NCBI GenBank assembly: GCA_030019205.1
Contig: JASEFH010000013.1
Location: 1 to 64,000 of the forward strand
Reading direction: 5' to 3'
DNA: 64,000 bases
Origin: Methanomicrobiales archaeon
GTDB lineage: Archaea; Halobacteriota; Methanomicrobia; Methanomicrobiales; JACTUA01
This document shows, piece after piece, positions 51,648-61,720 of the stretch; the stretch's first letter is position 1, and every line of letters starts with the position of its first letter. A program made the translations under genes and the position numbers. The notes below the pieces were generated by a model, which was not told the DNA's origin, did no database searches, and saw nothing but the letters and a program-made list of their open reading frames with translations.

Positions 51648-52472
51648 ATGGCGGTCGAGATGACGTACAGGGATCCCCCGGCATCCGCGCACCCTCCCCT
51701 CGTGGAGTTCAGGAACGTCAGCGTGGTGCGGGGCGGGCGGAGGGTGCTGGACTCGGTCTCGGTCACGATCGGCGAGGGGGAGAGCGTCGCCATCCTGGGG
51801 CCGAACGGGGCCGGGAAGACATCGTTTGTCAGGACCATCGCGCGGGAGTGCTACCCCCTGGCGCAGGACGGGGATACGATCGTGCGGATCCGGGGAAAGA
51901 CGGCGTGGAACGTGTTCGAACTGCGCTCCCTGCTCGGGATCGTCTCCGCTGACCTGCAGCATGCGTTCATGCGGGAGATCGCCGGCAGAGACGTGATCCT
52001 CTCGGGTTTCTTCAGCAGCATCGGCCTCTTCCGCCATGCGGTGACACCGGCGATGGAGGAGAAGGCCCGCGCCGTCATGCGGTTCCTGGAGATCGAGCAC
52101 CTGCAGGACCGCCCCATGACCACGCTCTCGGGCGGAGAGGGGCGCCGCTTCCTGATCGGGCGGGCGCTGGTGCACGACCCGAAGGCCCTCCTCCTCGACG
52201 AACCCACGACAAGCCTGGACCTGCACGCCCTGCACGCCTTCCGCCAGACGCTGCGGAAGATCGCGCGGGGCGGCACCGCCATCATCCTGGTCACGCACAA
52301 CCTGCACGACATCCTCCCGGAGATCTCCCGCGTGATCCTGATGAAGGAGGGGCGTGTCTGGCGGGACGGGCCCAAAGCGGAGGTGCTGACCGACGGGTCC
52401 GTCGGCGAGGTGTTCGGTCTGCCGGTGCACGTGCGGGAGGAGAACGGCTGGTACTACGCGACGGGATTCTGA
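51648..52472 (+). CDS. Solitary ABC-transporter ATPase
   Basis: A 274-residue ABC ATP-binding subunit with Walker A GPNGAGKTS, Q loop, signature LSGGEGRR, Walker B LLLDEPTTSLD and switch His in VTHNLHD. The subgroup resembles YlmA/ModF-type ATPases. There is no permease or binding protein beside it, so it may serve a distant transporter or a non-transport role. Upstream about 285 bases contain no gene. Confidence 0.92.
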   Translation: MAVEMTYRDPPASAHPPLVEFRNVSVVRGGRRVLDSVSVTIGEGESVAILGPNGAGKTSFVRTIARECYPLAQDGDTIVRIRGKTAWNVFELRSLLGIVSADLQHAFMREIAGRDVILSGFFSSIGLFRHAVTPAMEEKARAVMRFLEIEHLQDRPMTTLSGGEGRRFLIGRALVHDPKALLLDEPTTSLDLHALHAFRQTLRKIARGGTAIILVTHNLHDILPEISRVILMKEGRVWRDGPKAEVLTDGSVGEVFGLPVHVREENGWYYATGF

Positions 52473-52699
52473 CCGGCTGCAGTTCGGGGGCAGATCCGGA
52501 TCGGCGGCCTCATGCCGCCGATAGAGGAGAACGGCGCAGGGTTCCTGCAGGAGGGATCGCTGCACGGTCCCAATGGCGGCTGGTTCATCTACCTCCTTCG
52601 GAGGATGGCGGTCTTTCTGCAGAAGGTGCAGAGAAGCGGCAGTGCCGGACCGTGAGACGATAGGGCGGACGGCGTCTCGCACTGGTATGCCCGATCATC

Positions 52700-53890
52700 T
52701 CACTTCAGCCGCATGCGCCGCGCCGCGTACTTCGCCAGCGCCACGATCGTCAGGATCGGCGGCCCTCCCGGCGCCTCCGGCAGCACCGAGGCGTCCGCAA
52801 CGTACAGACCGCCCACCGCCGTCTCGAGATTCGTATCCACCGTCACGCCGATCCTCGCCGTTCCTCCCGGATGCGGGCCCCGCAGCGGTGCGATCGCGAA
52901 CGTCGCGGGATCGGCGCCGGCCTCCCGCAGAATGGCGCCCGCGATCGAGGACCCGCCGGCGATGCGCTCCGCGTCCCGGGCGGTCACCCCCTTCACGACG
53001 GTCTCCCCGACGATCCCCGCGTCGTCGTCGCGGATCTTCACCATCATCCCGAGGATGTCGCCCGGGCCGACCTGCAGGCCCCTGTCCTGCAGCAGCGTCA
53101 GCAGCTGCCGCGAGTAGTGGGGCATCAGGAGACCGCCGTCGAACGGGATGTACGCTCCCATCGGGACATCCCGGTTGAACCCCGCCCCCCGGCAGACGCC
53201 GCCGATGGTCGCGAAGGTGTCGGCGAAGAGCGGGGAGGTGGGGAGGCCCAGGGGGGCGAGGAGCTTCGGGGTCTCCAGGGCTCCTGCCGCCAGCACCACG
53301 AGATCGTCGGCGATCTCCCGCCCGGCGCACCGCACCCCGGCGACCTCGCCGTGCCGCACGAGCACCGCCTCGACCTTCCTCTCCGTGATCACCTCCGCCC
53401 CGTTCTCCTCCGCCTCGCGGACGTAGCGGGCCGAAGTCCAGCGGGCCCCGGCAGGGCAGCCGAACCCGCACATCCCGTCCCGGGTGCACTGCGCGGGATC
53501 GATGAACTTCGGCATTTTGCGGGGCTGAAACCCGAGCGTGCGGGCGGCGTCCATGATGCGCCGCGTGCCCTCCCCGATGAGCGTGTCGGGGAGCTCCTTC
53601 ACCCCGAGCTCCCTCTCCGCCTCCGCGTACTCCCGGGAGAGATCGATGCCGAGGGCTCCGAGTTCCTGCTCCAGGCACCGCAGTCCGTTCCCGGCGGAGA
53701 CGGTCGTCGTGCCGCCGAGGCAGAAGACCCGCATCAGTTTGATGCCGGCGTCCACGTTCGCGTAGTGGCGGAGGGCGTCGCGCTCCGCGATCGCCGGGCC
53801 CCTCTCGATCAGCAGGACCGCGTGCCCCTGCGCCGCCAGCTCCCTCGCGACCGTCCCGCCGCCGGCACCGGAACCGACCACGATCGCCAT
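52700..53890 (-). CDS. GMC-type FAD-dependent oxidoreductase
   Basis: A 396-residue flavoprotein. The dinucleotide-binding GSGAGGGTVARELAAQG opens it, a Cys-rich loop CTRDGMCGFGCPAGARW lies near residue 145, and the GMC C-terminal HPGGTARIG...LYVADASVLP is present. It oxidises alcohol or similar groups with FAD. It is short for the family (usually over 500), lacking part of the substrate domain. The three-Cys loop resembles that of GMC enzymes related to gluconate dehydrogenases. Presence in an anaerobe suggests a non-oxygen acceptor (inference). Confidence 0.87.
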   Translation of the reverse strand: MAIVVGSGAGGGTVARELAAQGHAVLLIERGPAIAERDALRHYANVDAGIKLMRVFCLGGTTTVSAGNGLRCLEQELGALGIDLSREYAEAERELGVKELPDTLIGEGTRRIMDAARTLGFQPRKMPKFIDPAQCTRDGMCGFGCPAGARWTSARYVREAEENGAEVITERKVEAVLVRHGEVAGVRCAGREIADDLVVLAAGALETPKLLAPLGLPTSPLFADTFATIGGVCRGAGFNRDVPMGAYIPFDGGLLMPHYSRQLLTLLQDRGLQVGPGDILGMMVKIRDDDAGIVGETVVKGVTARDAERIAGGSSIAGAILREAGADPATFAIAPLRGPHPGGTARIGVTVDTNLETAVGGLYVADASVLPEAPGGPPILTIVALAKYAARRMRLK

Positions 53891-54294
53891 ACAGAGGAGA
53901 GGATTCCAGCGGATAAAAAATACGCGGAGAGCCCCCCTGCCGGGACTGCGGCGCCGGTGCCGGGGCGCGGAGGGGCTCCGGCGGGGGAACCGGGAGCCGC
54001 CGGGATCGCGTGCCCGGTTCCGCCGCGGTCCGCACACCCTCCTGCACGCCGCCGGATCGGGGCGGACCGTCCCGCCGCTGCCGGCATGTTCTCCGGGTTT
54101 CCTGCCTGCGCCGATGCGCGCAGTCTCCCCCTTGCGGGAATCGAGGGGAGGATTCCGCATCGCGGAAGATCGCGGATCTCCGGGGGCTCGCGGGCGGGCC
54201 ACCCGCAAACGCGGCGTTCTCCTGCCTTCCGCGGGGGGTCGGGGGCATCGAGGGGCCTGCCGAACGCTGCCGCCGCAGCCCGGCGTCCCGCCCG
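53891..54294. other. GC-rich gene-free spacer
   Basis: About 400 bases between two minus-strand genes, with only Arg/Pro-rich open frames. A TATA-like AAAAAATACGC near 53915 (minus strand GCGTATTTTTTATCC) is a good promoter candidate for the GMC oxidoreductase. Confidence 0.45.
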
Positions 54295-54726
54295 TCACCG
54301 TCCGCGCCGCAATCCCAGGATCTCCGCGAGATCGTCCAGGACCGCCCGGATCGCAGCGAAGTACTCGTCCAGATCCGCAGGTTTGGTGATATGGCGGAGG
54401 ATGGGCCGCTTCTGGAGTTCTGCCCGTTCTCCCGGGCCGACGGATCCCGCCAGCACCACGATCGGGATCCGCCGCAGCCGATCGTCGCGCTGGAGTTCGT
54501 CCAGCAGCTGGAGCCCGCTGCAGCGGGGCAGGTGCAGGTCCAGCAGGATGAGATCCGGCGGGGGTGCACCGGCATACGGCCCTTCCCGGCGCAGGAATGC
54601 CGCCGCCTCCTCGCCGTCGCCCACCACCGCGAGGCGGCCGGGCACCGCTGACTCGCGGAGGGCTTCCTGCATCAGTTTGACGTCTGCAGGATTGTCCTCG
54701 ACGAGCAGGATCTCGATCGGATTCAT
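54295..54726 (-). CDS. Response regulator receiver protein
   Basis: A 143-residue single REC domain: acidic pair in LLVEDNPADV, phosphorylation Asp in LILLDLHLP, Ser/Thr in VVLAGS and Lys in ITKPADL. It has no output domain. The subgroup (EALRES, PDLILLDLHLPRCSGLQLL) is the type that pairs with phytochrome-like or PAS kinases. Its ATG overlaps the kinase stop by four bases (ATGA), so the two are translationally coupled and probably form one signalling pair. Confidence 0.93.
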   Translation of the reverse strand: MNPIEILLVEDNPADVKLMQEALRESAVPGRLAVVGDGEEAAAFLRREGPYAGAPPPDLILLDLHLPRCSGLQLLDELQRDDRLRRIPIVVLAGSVGPGERAELQKRPILRHITKPADLDEYFAAIRAVLDDLAEILGLRRGR

Positions 54727-57700
54727 GGACGGTCACGCCCCTGCGGAACCGGCTGCCGCGCCGCGGGGAGCGTGAAGTGGAACGTCGAGCCCTTCCCGGG
54801 CTCGGACTCGACCCAGATCCCGCCTCCGTGCCGCTCGACGATCCGTTTGACGATCGCGAGACCGATGCCGGTTCCTTCGTACCGTTCCCGCCCGTGCAGC
54901 CGCTGGAAGAGGTCGAAGATCTTCTCGCGGTGCTCCGGCTCGATCCCGATCCCGTTGTCCGCGACCGAGAACCGCACCGTGTCGCCCTCCCCCCGGGCCG
55001 ATATGTGGACCGCCGCAGGGGTGTCCGCCCTGCCGAACTTGATGGCGTTCCCGACGAGATTCTGGAAGACCTGGCGGAGCTGGGAGGGATCGGCCAGCAC
55101 GGGCGGCAGGGGATCCTGCGTGACCGCAACGTGTTTCTCTTCGATCGAGAGCTTGAGCATCTCCAGAGCCTCCCGCAGGACGGCCCCGGCATCCGTGGGT
55201 TCGAATGGTGTAGCCCGCGAATGGATCCGCGAGTATTCGAGCAGATCCGCGATCAGCGCCTGCATCCTTCTTCCGCCCTGCTCGATGAACCCGATGAAAT
55301 CGTCGGCATCGGCATCCAGCCTCCCGCCGTACCGCCGCCGCAGCAGCTGCGCGTAACTGGTGATCATCCGCACCGGCTCCTGGAGATCGTGGGAGGCGAC
55401 GTAGGCGAACCGTTCCAGGTCCGCGTTGCTCTGCTCGAGATTCTCCAGGGATCTCTTCAGCGCCTCCTCGGCACGCTTCCGTTCGGTGTTGTCGATCATG
55501 TAGCCTTTCGTTCCGACGAGGCTGCCACGGTCGTCGAAGACGCCGATGACGTTCTCGATCACGGGGATGGGGCTGCCGTCCTTCCGCTTCCGCAGCCTCT
55601 CATGCCCATCGAGTCTCTTCTCCTTCTCGAGACGCGCAAGGAGCTCCTCGCGCTCGGAGGGATCGGCATAGATGTCCAGGACGCTGGACGACAGCGCCTC
55701 TTCCCGGGAGAGAAACCCGAACATGCGGAGAAACGCGGGATTGCAGTCCAGGATCTCGCCTGCGCGGGAGCAGATGAAATTGCCGGTGATATCTTCGTTG
55801 AAGAGGCTCCTGTACTTCTCCTCGCTCTCCCGGAGGGCATTTTCGATGCGCTTTCTCTCGGAGATGTCGCGGACGTACTCGATCACCCCGGAGAGAGCGC
55901 CTGTCCGCTCGTCCACGAGGGGGAACGAGTGGAGGTCGAGCCATCCCCCTGCCTCACCGCCGGGCCCGCTCTTTCGCACCGTCCCGTGCGCGGGTTCTCC
56001 CGTCGCGAGAGTGCGGAGCGAGGGGCATGCCTCGCAGGGCTGCTCTCTTCCGTGGTATGCTTCATAGCACTTCTTCCCGGCGAGCGGCATGCAGTGGGCA
56101 TACCACTCCTCCATGGCATGGTTCACCCGCAGAATGGACATATCGCAGTCGAGGATGCTGATCCCGTCCTGGATGCTGTGGAAGATGTCGTTCAGGAACT
56201 CCTCGCGCTTCTGGAGGGCGCGTTCGGCCTGCTCCCTCTCCCGGATCTCGCGGCGAAGGGACTCGACGGTGCGGGTGAGTTCGACGGTCTGCGAGGCCAC
56301 GAGACGCTCGAGCTGGCGCCGGTGGATCTCGACTTCCTCCTCGAGCTGCCGGCGCGCCGTGATGTCCCGGGCGGTCCCGATCACGCGTTCCGCACGACCG
56401 GAGGCGTCGAAGACGGCTTTTGCGTGCACCTCGATCCACCGCACCTCCCCCGCCGGCAGCCCGATGCGGAACGTCTCCCGATGCGAACTGTCCCGATCCG
56501 CTTCGCGGATCGTCTTCCGCACCGCCTCGTCGATTCGGGGGCGATCCCCGGGATGGATCAGGCTCCGGAACCGCTCGAAGGTCACGGGATACATATCGGT
56601 GAGGGCGCGGAAGGCCGGTTCGAGATCCGTCAGACCGCTGATCCGGTCCTGGCGGATGTCCCATTCCCAGATCGATGTCCCGGAGGCGGCGAGGGCGAAC
56701 CGCAGCCGTTCGGAACTCTCGCGGAGCTTCTCTTCCATCTGCTCCCGCACGATTCCGGACCCGACGAGATCGGCGACCGCCTCCAGGGCCTTGATCTCCG
56801 GGAACGTCCAGACGCGATCGCACCGGCATTCATCGAATCCGATGAAACCCCATACGCTCCCCCCGGCCCGGATGGGGACCAGGACGAGGGATCGGATCCC
56901 CTGCGGTTCGAGCACCTCCCGATCCGCAGGGGCCAGATCCGCCAGGGTGGCCGCCGCCGTCCGCCCCTGCTCGAGCACCTGGCGGAGCAGGGGGGTACGC
57001 CCGCCCTCCCAGCGGGGGTCCTGGGGATCCTCCCCGGGAGGGGCGATGCCGGGCGCCTTCCATGCGAACGTGCGGCGGATCCGAGCACCGCCGTCGCTCC
57101 CGGCCTGGCAGGCACAAATGCAGACCCGGCTGACGTCCGCGGCCCTGCCCAGAACCTCCAGGATCCCGGGGATGCTCGCGGAAACCGCGTGGTTCCGCAG
57201 GAAGGCGTGCGCAGAAAAGGTGAGCGCCTCCAGGATCGCGTCCCGGCGCTTCAGGGCCTCCTCGGCCCGTTTGCGTTCCGTGATGTCGCGGGAGGCGATG
57301 ACGAGGCACCGCATGGAGGGATCGTCGAGCAGGTTGCTCCCCGTCGATTCCAGGTAGACCCAGGATCCGTCCTCGTGCCGGATCCGGAACGGGGCCGACA
57401 GCGCCGTTCCCGGTTCGGTCACGGCCCGCGCGAAGGCTTCGCGCACGGCAGCCCGATCGTCGCCGTGCACGTAGTCGAAGATGGACGCGCCGACCCGCTT
57501 CCCCGCGGGATACCCGAGAATCCGCCGGGTCGCCGGGCTCTCGTAGAGGATCCTCCCCTGACCGTCGACCATCGTGATGAGATCGGAGGAGTTCTGGACG
57601 ACCGACCGGAACCGCGCCTCTTCCTCGCGGAGAGCCTGTTCAAGACGCTTCCTCGCGGTGATATCCCGCAGGTTGACGAGAATCGCCTCCGTGCCCGCGA

Positions 57701-58157
57701 TGGCAATCTTCGTCCCGAGCCCCTCGATCCATCTCTCCTCCCCCTTCAGGTTCTGGATGCGGTACTCGTTCAGGATACCGCCCTCGCCGCCCTTCACGCG
57801 TTCGATGTCCCGGAGAACGGAGGGGAAGGAGTGCGGATGCACGAACCCGAGGACGTTCCTGCCGATAGCGTCCCCGGGATCCCCGAAGCCCGCCAGAGCG
57901 GCCCCGGCTCTGTTGGTGAACAGGACCGTTCCGTCCCAGTCCAGGACGACGATCGCATCGAGCGCGGAATCGATCAGGGCGCGGAGAACGTGCTCCCGCC
58001 CGCGGACCGTCTCCGCCGCCCGCTCCTGGAAGAGATCCCGGAGTGCCGCGGATCTGCTGTCGCGGGAAGAGAGCTTCCGTGTGCCACCGCCCCGGTGCAC
58101 CGGGGCATTCTCATGCGGACAAACCATAGGGCATGCGGGGGTACTCTCAAAATTCAC
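54723..58157 (-). CDS. Multi-PAS/GAF sensor histidine kinase
   Basis: A cytoplasmic kinase of up to 1144 residues. Approximate order: PAS (55-175), PAS (180-305), GAF (320-480), PAS (490-625), coiled coil, Cys-containing PAS (668-800), PAS (800-925), HisKA with ASHDLQEPVRMITSYAQLL and HATPase with NLVGNAIKFG, DNGIGIE and GTGIGLAIVKRI. The fourth PAS has KKCYEAYHGREQPCEACPS, a Cys triad also found in the neighbouring kinase. No membrane segment. GTG at 58157 is the longest start; ATG at 58127 is equally possible, with AATATATG acting as TATA box. Confidence 0.92.
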   Translation of the reverse strand: MNFESTPACPMVCPHENAPVHRGGGTRKLSSRDSRSAALRDLFQERAAETVRGREHVLRALIDSALDAIVVLDWDGTVLFTNRAGAALAGFGDPGDAIGRNVLGFVHPHSFPSVLRDIERVKGGEGGILNEYRIQNLKGEERWIEGLGTKIAIAGTEAILVNLRDITARKRLEQALREEEARFRSVVQNSSDLITMVDGQGRILYESPATRRILGYPAGKRVGASIFDYVHGDDRAAVREAFARAVTEPGTALSAPFRIRHEDGSWVYLESTGSNLLDDPSMRCLVIASRDITERKRAEEALKRRDAILEALTFSAHAFLRNHAVSASIPGILEVLGRAADVSRVCICACQAGSDGGARIRRTFAWKAPGIAPPGEDPQDPRWEGGRTPLLRQVLEQGRTAAATLADLAPADREVLEPQGIRSLVLVPIRAGGSVWGFIGFDECRCDRVWTFPEIKALEAVADLVGSGIVREQMEEKLRESSERLRFALAASGTSIWEWDIRQDRISGLTDLEPAFRALTDMYPVTFERFRSLIHPGDRPRIDEAVRKTIREADRDSSHRETFRIGLPAGEVRWIEVHAKAVFDASGRAERVIGTARDITARRQLEEEVEIHRRQLERLVASQTVELTRTVESLRREIREREQAERALQKREEFLNDIFHSIQDGISILDCDMSILRVNHAMEEWYAHCMPLAGKKCYEAYHGREQPCEACPSLRTLATGEPAHGTVRKSGPGGEAGGWLDLHSFPLVDERTGALSGVIEYVRDISERKRIENALRESEEKYRSLFNEDITGNFICSRAGEILDCNPAFLRMFGFLSREEALSSSVLDIYADPSEREELLARLEKEKRLDGHERLRKRKDGSPIPVIENVIGVFDDRGSLVGTKGYMIDNTERKRAEEALKRSLENLEQSNADLERFAYVASHDLQEPVRMITSYAQLLRRRYGGRLDADADDFIGFIEQGGRRMQALIADLLEYSRIHSRATPFEPTDAGAVLREALEMLKLSIEEKHVAVTQDPLPPVLADPSQLRQVFQNLVGNAIKFGRADTPAAVHISARGEGDTVRFSVADNGIGIEPEHREKIFDLFQRLHGRERYEGTGIGLAIVKRIVERHGGGIWVESEPGKGSTFHFTLPAARQPVPQGRDRP

Positions 58158-58325
58158 GGCATCGGCATATATTGATTGGCACGCTGAAGATTCATCGATC
58201 CGATGAATGGATCCGCTCCCCGCCGCCGGCGTGAACCCCTCCCCGTTCCGAGCGGATGCGCCCCGAAGACCCCGCGCACGGGGGGACTCCGCACGGGATG
58301 GCCGGGGGCGATCCGGCGGGTCTTC

Positions 58326-61300
58326 TCACCGCAGGATATTCGCCCCATTCGGAAGGGTCCCTCCGTCGCCGGACGCCCGCACGGGCGGCAGGGTGAAGTG
58401 GAACGTCGAGCCCTTCCCCGGCTCGGACTCCACCCAGATCCTGCCTCCGTGCCGTTCGACGATCCGTTTTACGAGCGCCAGCCCGATCCCGGTCCCCTCG
58501 TACTGGTCCATGCCATGGAGCCGCTGGAAGATGACGAAGATGCGGTCGAAGTACTGCGGCTCGATCCCGATCCCGTTGTCCGCGACCGAGAACCGCACCA
58601 TGCGATCCACCTCCCGGGCGGAGATGCGGATCTCGGAAGGGGTATCCGCTCTGCGGTACTTGAGGGCGTTGCCGATCAGGTTCTGGAAGACCTGGCGGAG
58701 CTGGCCGGGATCGGCCATCACGTCCGGCAGGTGATCCACGGTGATCGTGACGCCCTCCGCCACGGTCTGGATCTGCAGACCGGCCAGGGCCTCCTCGACA
58801 ATCGCATTGGCATCCGTGGGGCGGAACTCCATGCCCTTGGTGTTGACCCGCGAGAACTCCAGCAGGTCGTTGATGAGCGATTGCATCCGTTTCCCGGCCC
58901 TGACGATATAGTGGATGTACTCGTCGGCATCCCGATCGATCCGCCCTGCATACCGTTTCTCCAGGAGCTGGGCGAACGTCACCATCGTGCGGATCGGCTC
59001 CTGCAGGTCGTGGCTGGAGATGTAGGCGAACCGTTCCAGGTCTTCGTTGCTCCGCCGGAGGCGTTCGGCATACCCTTTCAGCGCCTCTTCGGCCCGCCTC
59101 CGTTCGGCCACCTCGGTCCGGAGAGAGAGGTTTGCCTGCGCCAGTTCGGCAGTGCGCTCTTTGATCCGGGTCTCGAGTTCTTCATTCGCCGTCTTGAGCG
59201 CTGCTTCCGCCTTCCGCAGGTCGGTGATGTCGATCCCCATCTCCAGAACGAGCAGCGAACCGTCGCTGTCGGGGAAGGGGAGATCGTGGATCTCGTAGTC
59301 CCTGCCATTGGGCCCGGTCCAGTACCACTGGTGCGGCGCCCGGGTCTTCATCACGGTATAGGACTCGCAGTGTTCGCAGGGTTCTGTGCGGTTGAAGAGG
59401 AACTCGTAACAGCGACGGCCCTGAGATTCACCGAAGTTATCACGGAAGGTGCGGTTGGCAAACGGCATCCGGTAGTCCTCATCGAGAAGACAGACGTAGA
59501 TCGGCAGGGTCTCGAGGACATCGTAGAGGCGGTGCCGTTCGGCCTTCAGGGCTTCCAGGGAGAGAGCCAAGGCTTCCGTCCGTTCACGAACGCGACTCTC
59601 CAGGAGTTCATTGGCCGTTCTCAACGCATCTTCAGCCCGTTTCCGCTCGGTGATATCGGCGATCATACCCAGGGCGCCCGCATAGTTGCCCCTGTCGTCG
59701 TAGAGGGGGACCGTGTTCATGTTCACCCAGACACAGCTGCCGTCCTTTTTCCGATAGCGTTTCTCGAGATTGGTGGCCGGAGTCCCGTTGCTCCGCTCCT
59801 TGAGCTGGTCTTTCACGGTCTCGACATCTTCCGGGAAGAGGAATTCAGCAGGAGAGCGGCCAAGCATCTCCTGGGGCGTATACCCGAGGATCTCGGCCGT
59901 CCTTCGATTGACATAGGTCGTCCTGTGATCCGCATCGATGGTCCAGATACCCTCGTTGGCGGTCTCGACGATGCGACGGTACCGGGCCTCGCTTTCCAGC
60001 AGGGCTTCTTCGGCCCTTTTGCGCTCGGTGATGTCCGTGAGGATGGCAATAGCCCCGACGATGGCGCCGCTGCCATCGCGGATGGGGGCCGCGGCGGTGT
60101 CCACCCAGAGCGGTTCTCTGTCCAGGCGGGTGACCATCACCTCTTCTCCCCGCACAGTCTCGCCGTGCAGCGCCCGGTAGTAGGGGGCCGCCTCCCGGGG
60201 CAATGGCGTTCCATCCGCCCGCACAACGCCAAACATCTCCCGGCGCTCCTCGAAACGGGCAGGATCCAGAGAGGGCGATGTTCCCTCGATCATCCTGCGC
60301 ACCGCCTCGTTCACGCGGATGATCGACCCGGATCGATCGTAGATGATGACGCCCGATGCGATCGATGCGAGGGTCGCGTCCAGTTCCGTGGCGCGCAGAC
60401 GCTCCCTCTCTATGGCAGAGCGGAGCTCCGCCTCGGCCTGCCTGCGGTCGGAGATGTCCCGCAGGACGATCTGCACGGCGGGTTTCCCGCCGAAGTCGGT
60501 GCGGACCCCCCGCCCTTCGACCCATACAGAAGTTCCATCCTGCCGGAGGAGCGGAAACTGCAGGATCGGTGTTGGTTCGCCCAGCTGGTCTTGGGCAATA
60601 TTCGCCTGTACGCTATCGCGGAAGTGCGGATGAACGATCGACAATACCGCCCTGCCGAGGATCTCTTCCGGACGGGAGATGCCGAGGAGTGTTCGCCCGG
60701 TCGGATTGAGGTAGAGGATCTTCTCGCCATCGACGATGACGATGGCATCGAGGGCATTCTCCACCATGGTCCGATATCGCAGTTCGCTGGCCTCCAGGTC
60801 CGCCTCGGCCTGCTTCTGCTCGGTGATGTCGCGAATGACGCCTTCCCGAGCGACAGGCCTGCCCTCTTCGTCAAAGAGGATTCTGAATCGGTCGGAGAAC
60901 CACCGGTAGGTGCCATCTTTGCGGCGGAACCGGTAATCGATCGTGCCCCCTGCGGTCAGGGATGCGGGATTCAGCTTTGCATCCCGCACCCGGGGGAGAT
61001 CGTCGGGATGCACGCGCCCGAGGATCGCATCCATGGGCATGGCCAGCGATTCTTCCACGGTGAACCCGGTGAGCAGCTCTATGGCGGGGCTGTAGTAATC
61101 GGCGCGGCCGGTCAGCAGGTTTCGGCGGTAGAGGGCATCCAGCGAATGGTCCAGGATCGATCGGAGCCGTTCCCGGCTCTCTTTCAGGCTCGCTTCGCTC
61201 CGCCTGCAGGCTGCGATGCCGCGCTGGAGGGCGGCGTTCTCGGACCGCAGTGTCCCGACTTCCGCCTCGAGCGCTGCGATACGCTCGGCGTCGGATGGAG

Positions 61301-61370
61301 TCCCGCCGTGTGCGGCAGCGCGGGAATCCTGCGCTTCCTTCTTCCGGGCAGTACGCGGGGACCGGGACAT
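58326..61370 (-). CDS. Multi-PAS sensor histidine kinase (paralogue)
   Basis: A 1014-residue cytoplasmic kinase paralogous to the downstream one. An N-terminal coiled coil (about 28-62) leads to five PAS domains (about 65-190, 195-320, 330-460, 465-585, 605-735). The last carries RRCYEFLFNRTEPCEHCES with the same Cys triad. Then a coiled coil, HisKA with SSHDLQEPIRTMVTFAQLL and HATPase with NLIGNALKYR, DNGIGIE and GTGIGLALVKRI. The 3' ends of the two kinase genes are nearly identical in DNA, pointing to duplication. No separate response regulator adjoins; it may share the single-REC protein. Confidence 0.93.
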   Translation of the reverse strand: MSRSPRTARKKEAQDSRAAAHGGTPSDAERIAALEAEVGTLRSENAALQRGIAACRRSEASLKESRERLRSILDHSLDALYRRNLLTGRADYYSPAIELLTGFTVEESLAMPMDAILGRVHPDDLPRVRDAKLNPASLTAGGTIDYRFRRKDGTYRWFSDRFRILFDEEGRPVAREGVIRDITEQKQAEADLEASELRYRTMVENALDAIVIVDGEKILYLNPTGRTLLGISRPEEILGRAVLSIVHPHFRDSVQANIAQDQLGEPTPILQFPLLRQDGTSVWVEGRGVRTDFGGKPAVQIVLRDISDRRQAEAELRSAIERERLRATELDATLASIASGVIIYDRSGSIIRVNEAVRRMIEGTSPSLDPARFEERREMFGVVRADGTPLPREAAPYYRALHGETVRGEEVMVTRLDREPLWVDTAAAPIRDGSGAIVGAIAILTDITERKRAEEALLESEARYRRIVETANEGIWTIDADHRTTYVNRRTAEILGYTPQEMLGRSPAEFLFPEDVETVKDQLKERSNGTPATNLEKRYRKKDGSCVWVNMNTVPLYDDRGNYAGALGMIADITERKRAEDALRTANELLESRVRERTEALALSLEALKAERHRLYDVLETLPIYVCLLDEDYRMPFANRTFRDNFGESQGRRCYEFLFNRTEPCEHCESYTVMKTRAPHQWYWTGPNGRDYEIHDLPFPDSDGSLLVLEMGIDITDLRKAEAALKTANEELETRIKERTAELAQANLSLRTEVAERRRAEEALKGYAERLRRSNEDLERFAYISSHDLQEPIRTMVTFAQLLEKRYAGRIDRDADEYIHYIVRAGKRMQSLINDLLEFSRVNTKGMEFRPTDANAIVEEALAGLQIQTVAEGVTITVDHLPDVMADPGQLRQVFQNLIGNALKYRRADTPSEIRISAREVDRMVRFSVADNGIGIEPQYFDRIFVIFQRLHGMDQYEGTGIGLALVKRIVERHGGRIWVESEPGKGSTFHFTLPPVRASGDGGTLPNGANILR

Positions 61371-61720
61371 GGCAGATGTTCCTGTAAAAGTACTGAAACA
61401 GTGAACCCCCTATCTGATAATACTGCGCCTCCGAACGATCTCCCGGTACGCGCACGTCCGCGGGCGGCCGTCGCGCCCGGTGCCATCGGGCGCGGCAGAG
61501 CGAGCGGAGCGGCGGGCGGCGAGAACGAGGCGGCCGCCGCCACGAAGTGATCGTGCCGAGCGCGTGGGGGCGTCGAGGCACAACAGAGATGTATTGAAAA
61601 GGGGGGGGCGAGTCTCCGGCGCGGGCCGGAGGGGGCGGGACCGTCTTCGCATCGGGACCTACGACCTGAGAAGGAGGGCGATTCCGGGAGTGTGAGGGAG
61701 ACGGACGGTATCGCCCGGGG
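61371..61720. other. Spacer upstream of the multi-PAS kinase
   Basis: About 350 bases with no gene. The left 60 bases are less GC-rich (CTGTAAAAGTACTG, TATCTGATAATAC) and likely contain the kinase promoter. The rest is Arg/Pro-coding-like noise in all frames. Confidence 0.4.

Noticed and set aside
54777-58175. A plus-strand open frame of over 1100 codons opposite the multi-PAS kinase
   Set aside because: It is the antisense of a clearly conserved kinase; its product is Arg/Pro/Gly/Asp-rich without any domain, an effect of GC-rich codon use.
58203-61550. A second plus-strand open frame of about 1100 codons opposite the other kinase
   Set aside because: Same explanation: antisense shadow of a conserved PAS kinase with no domain of its own.
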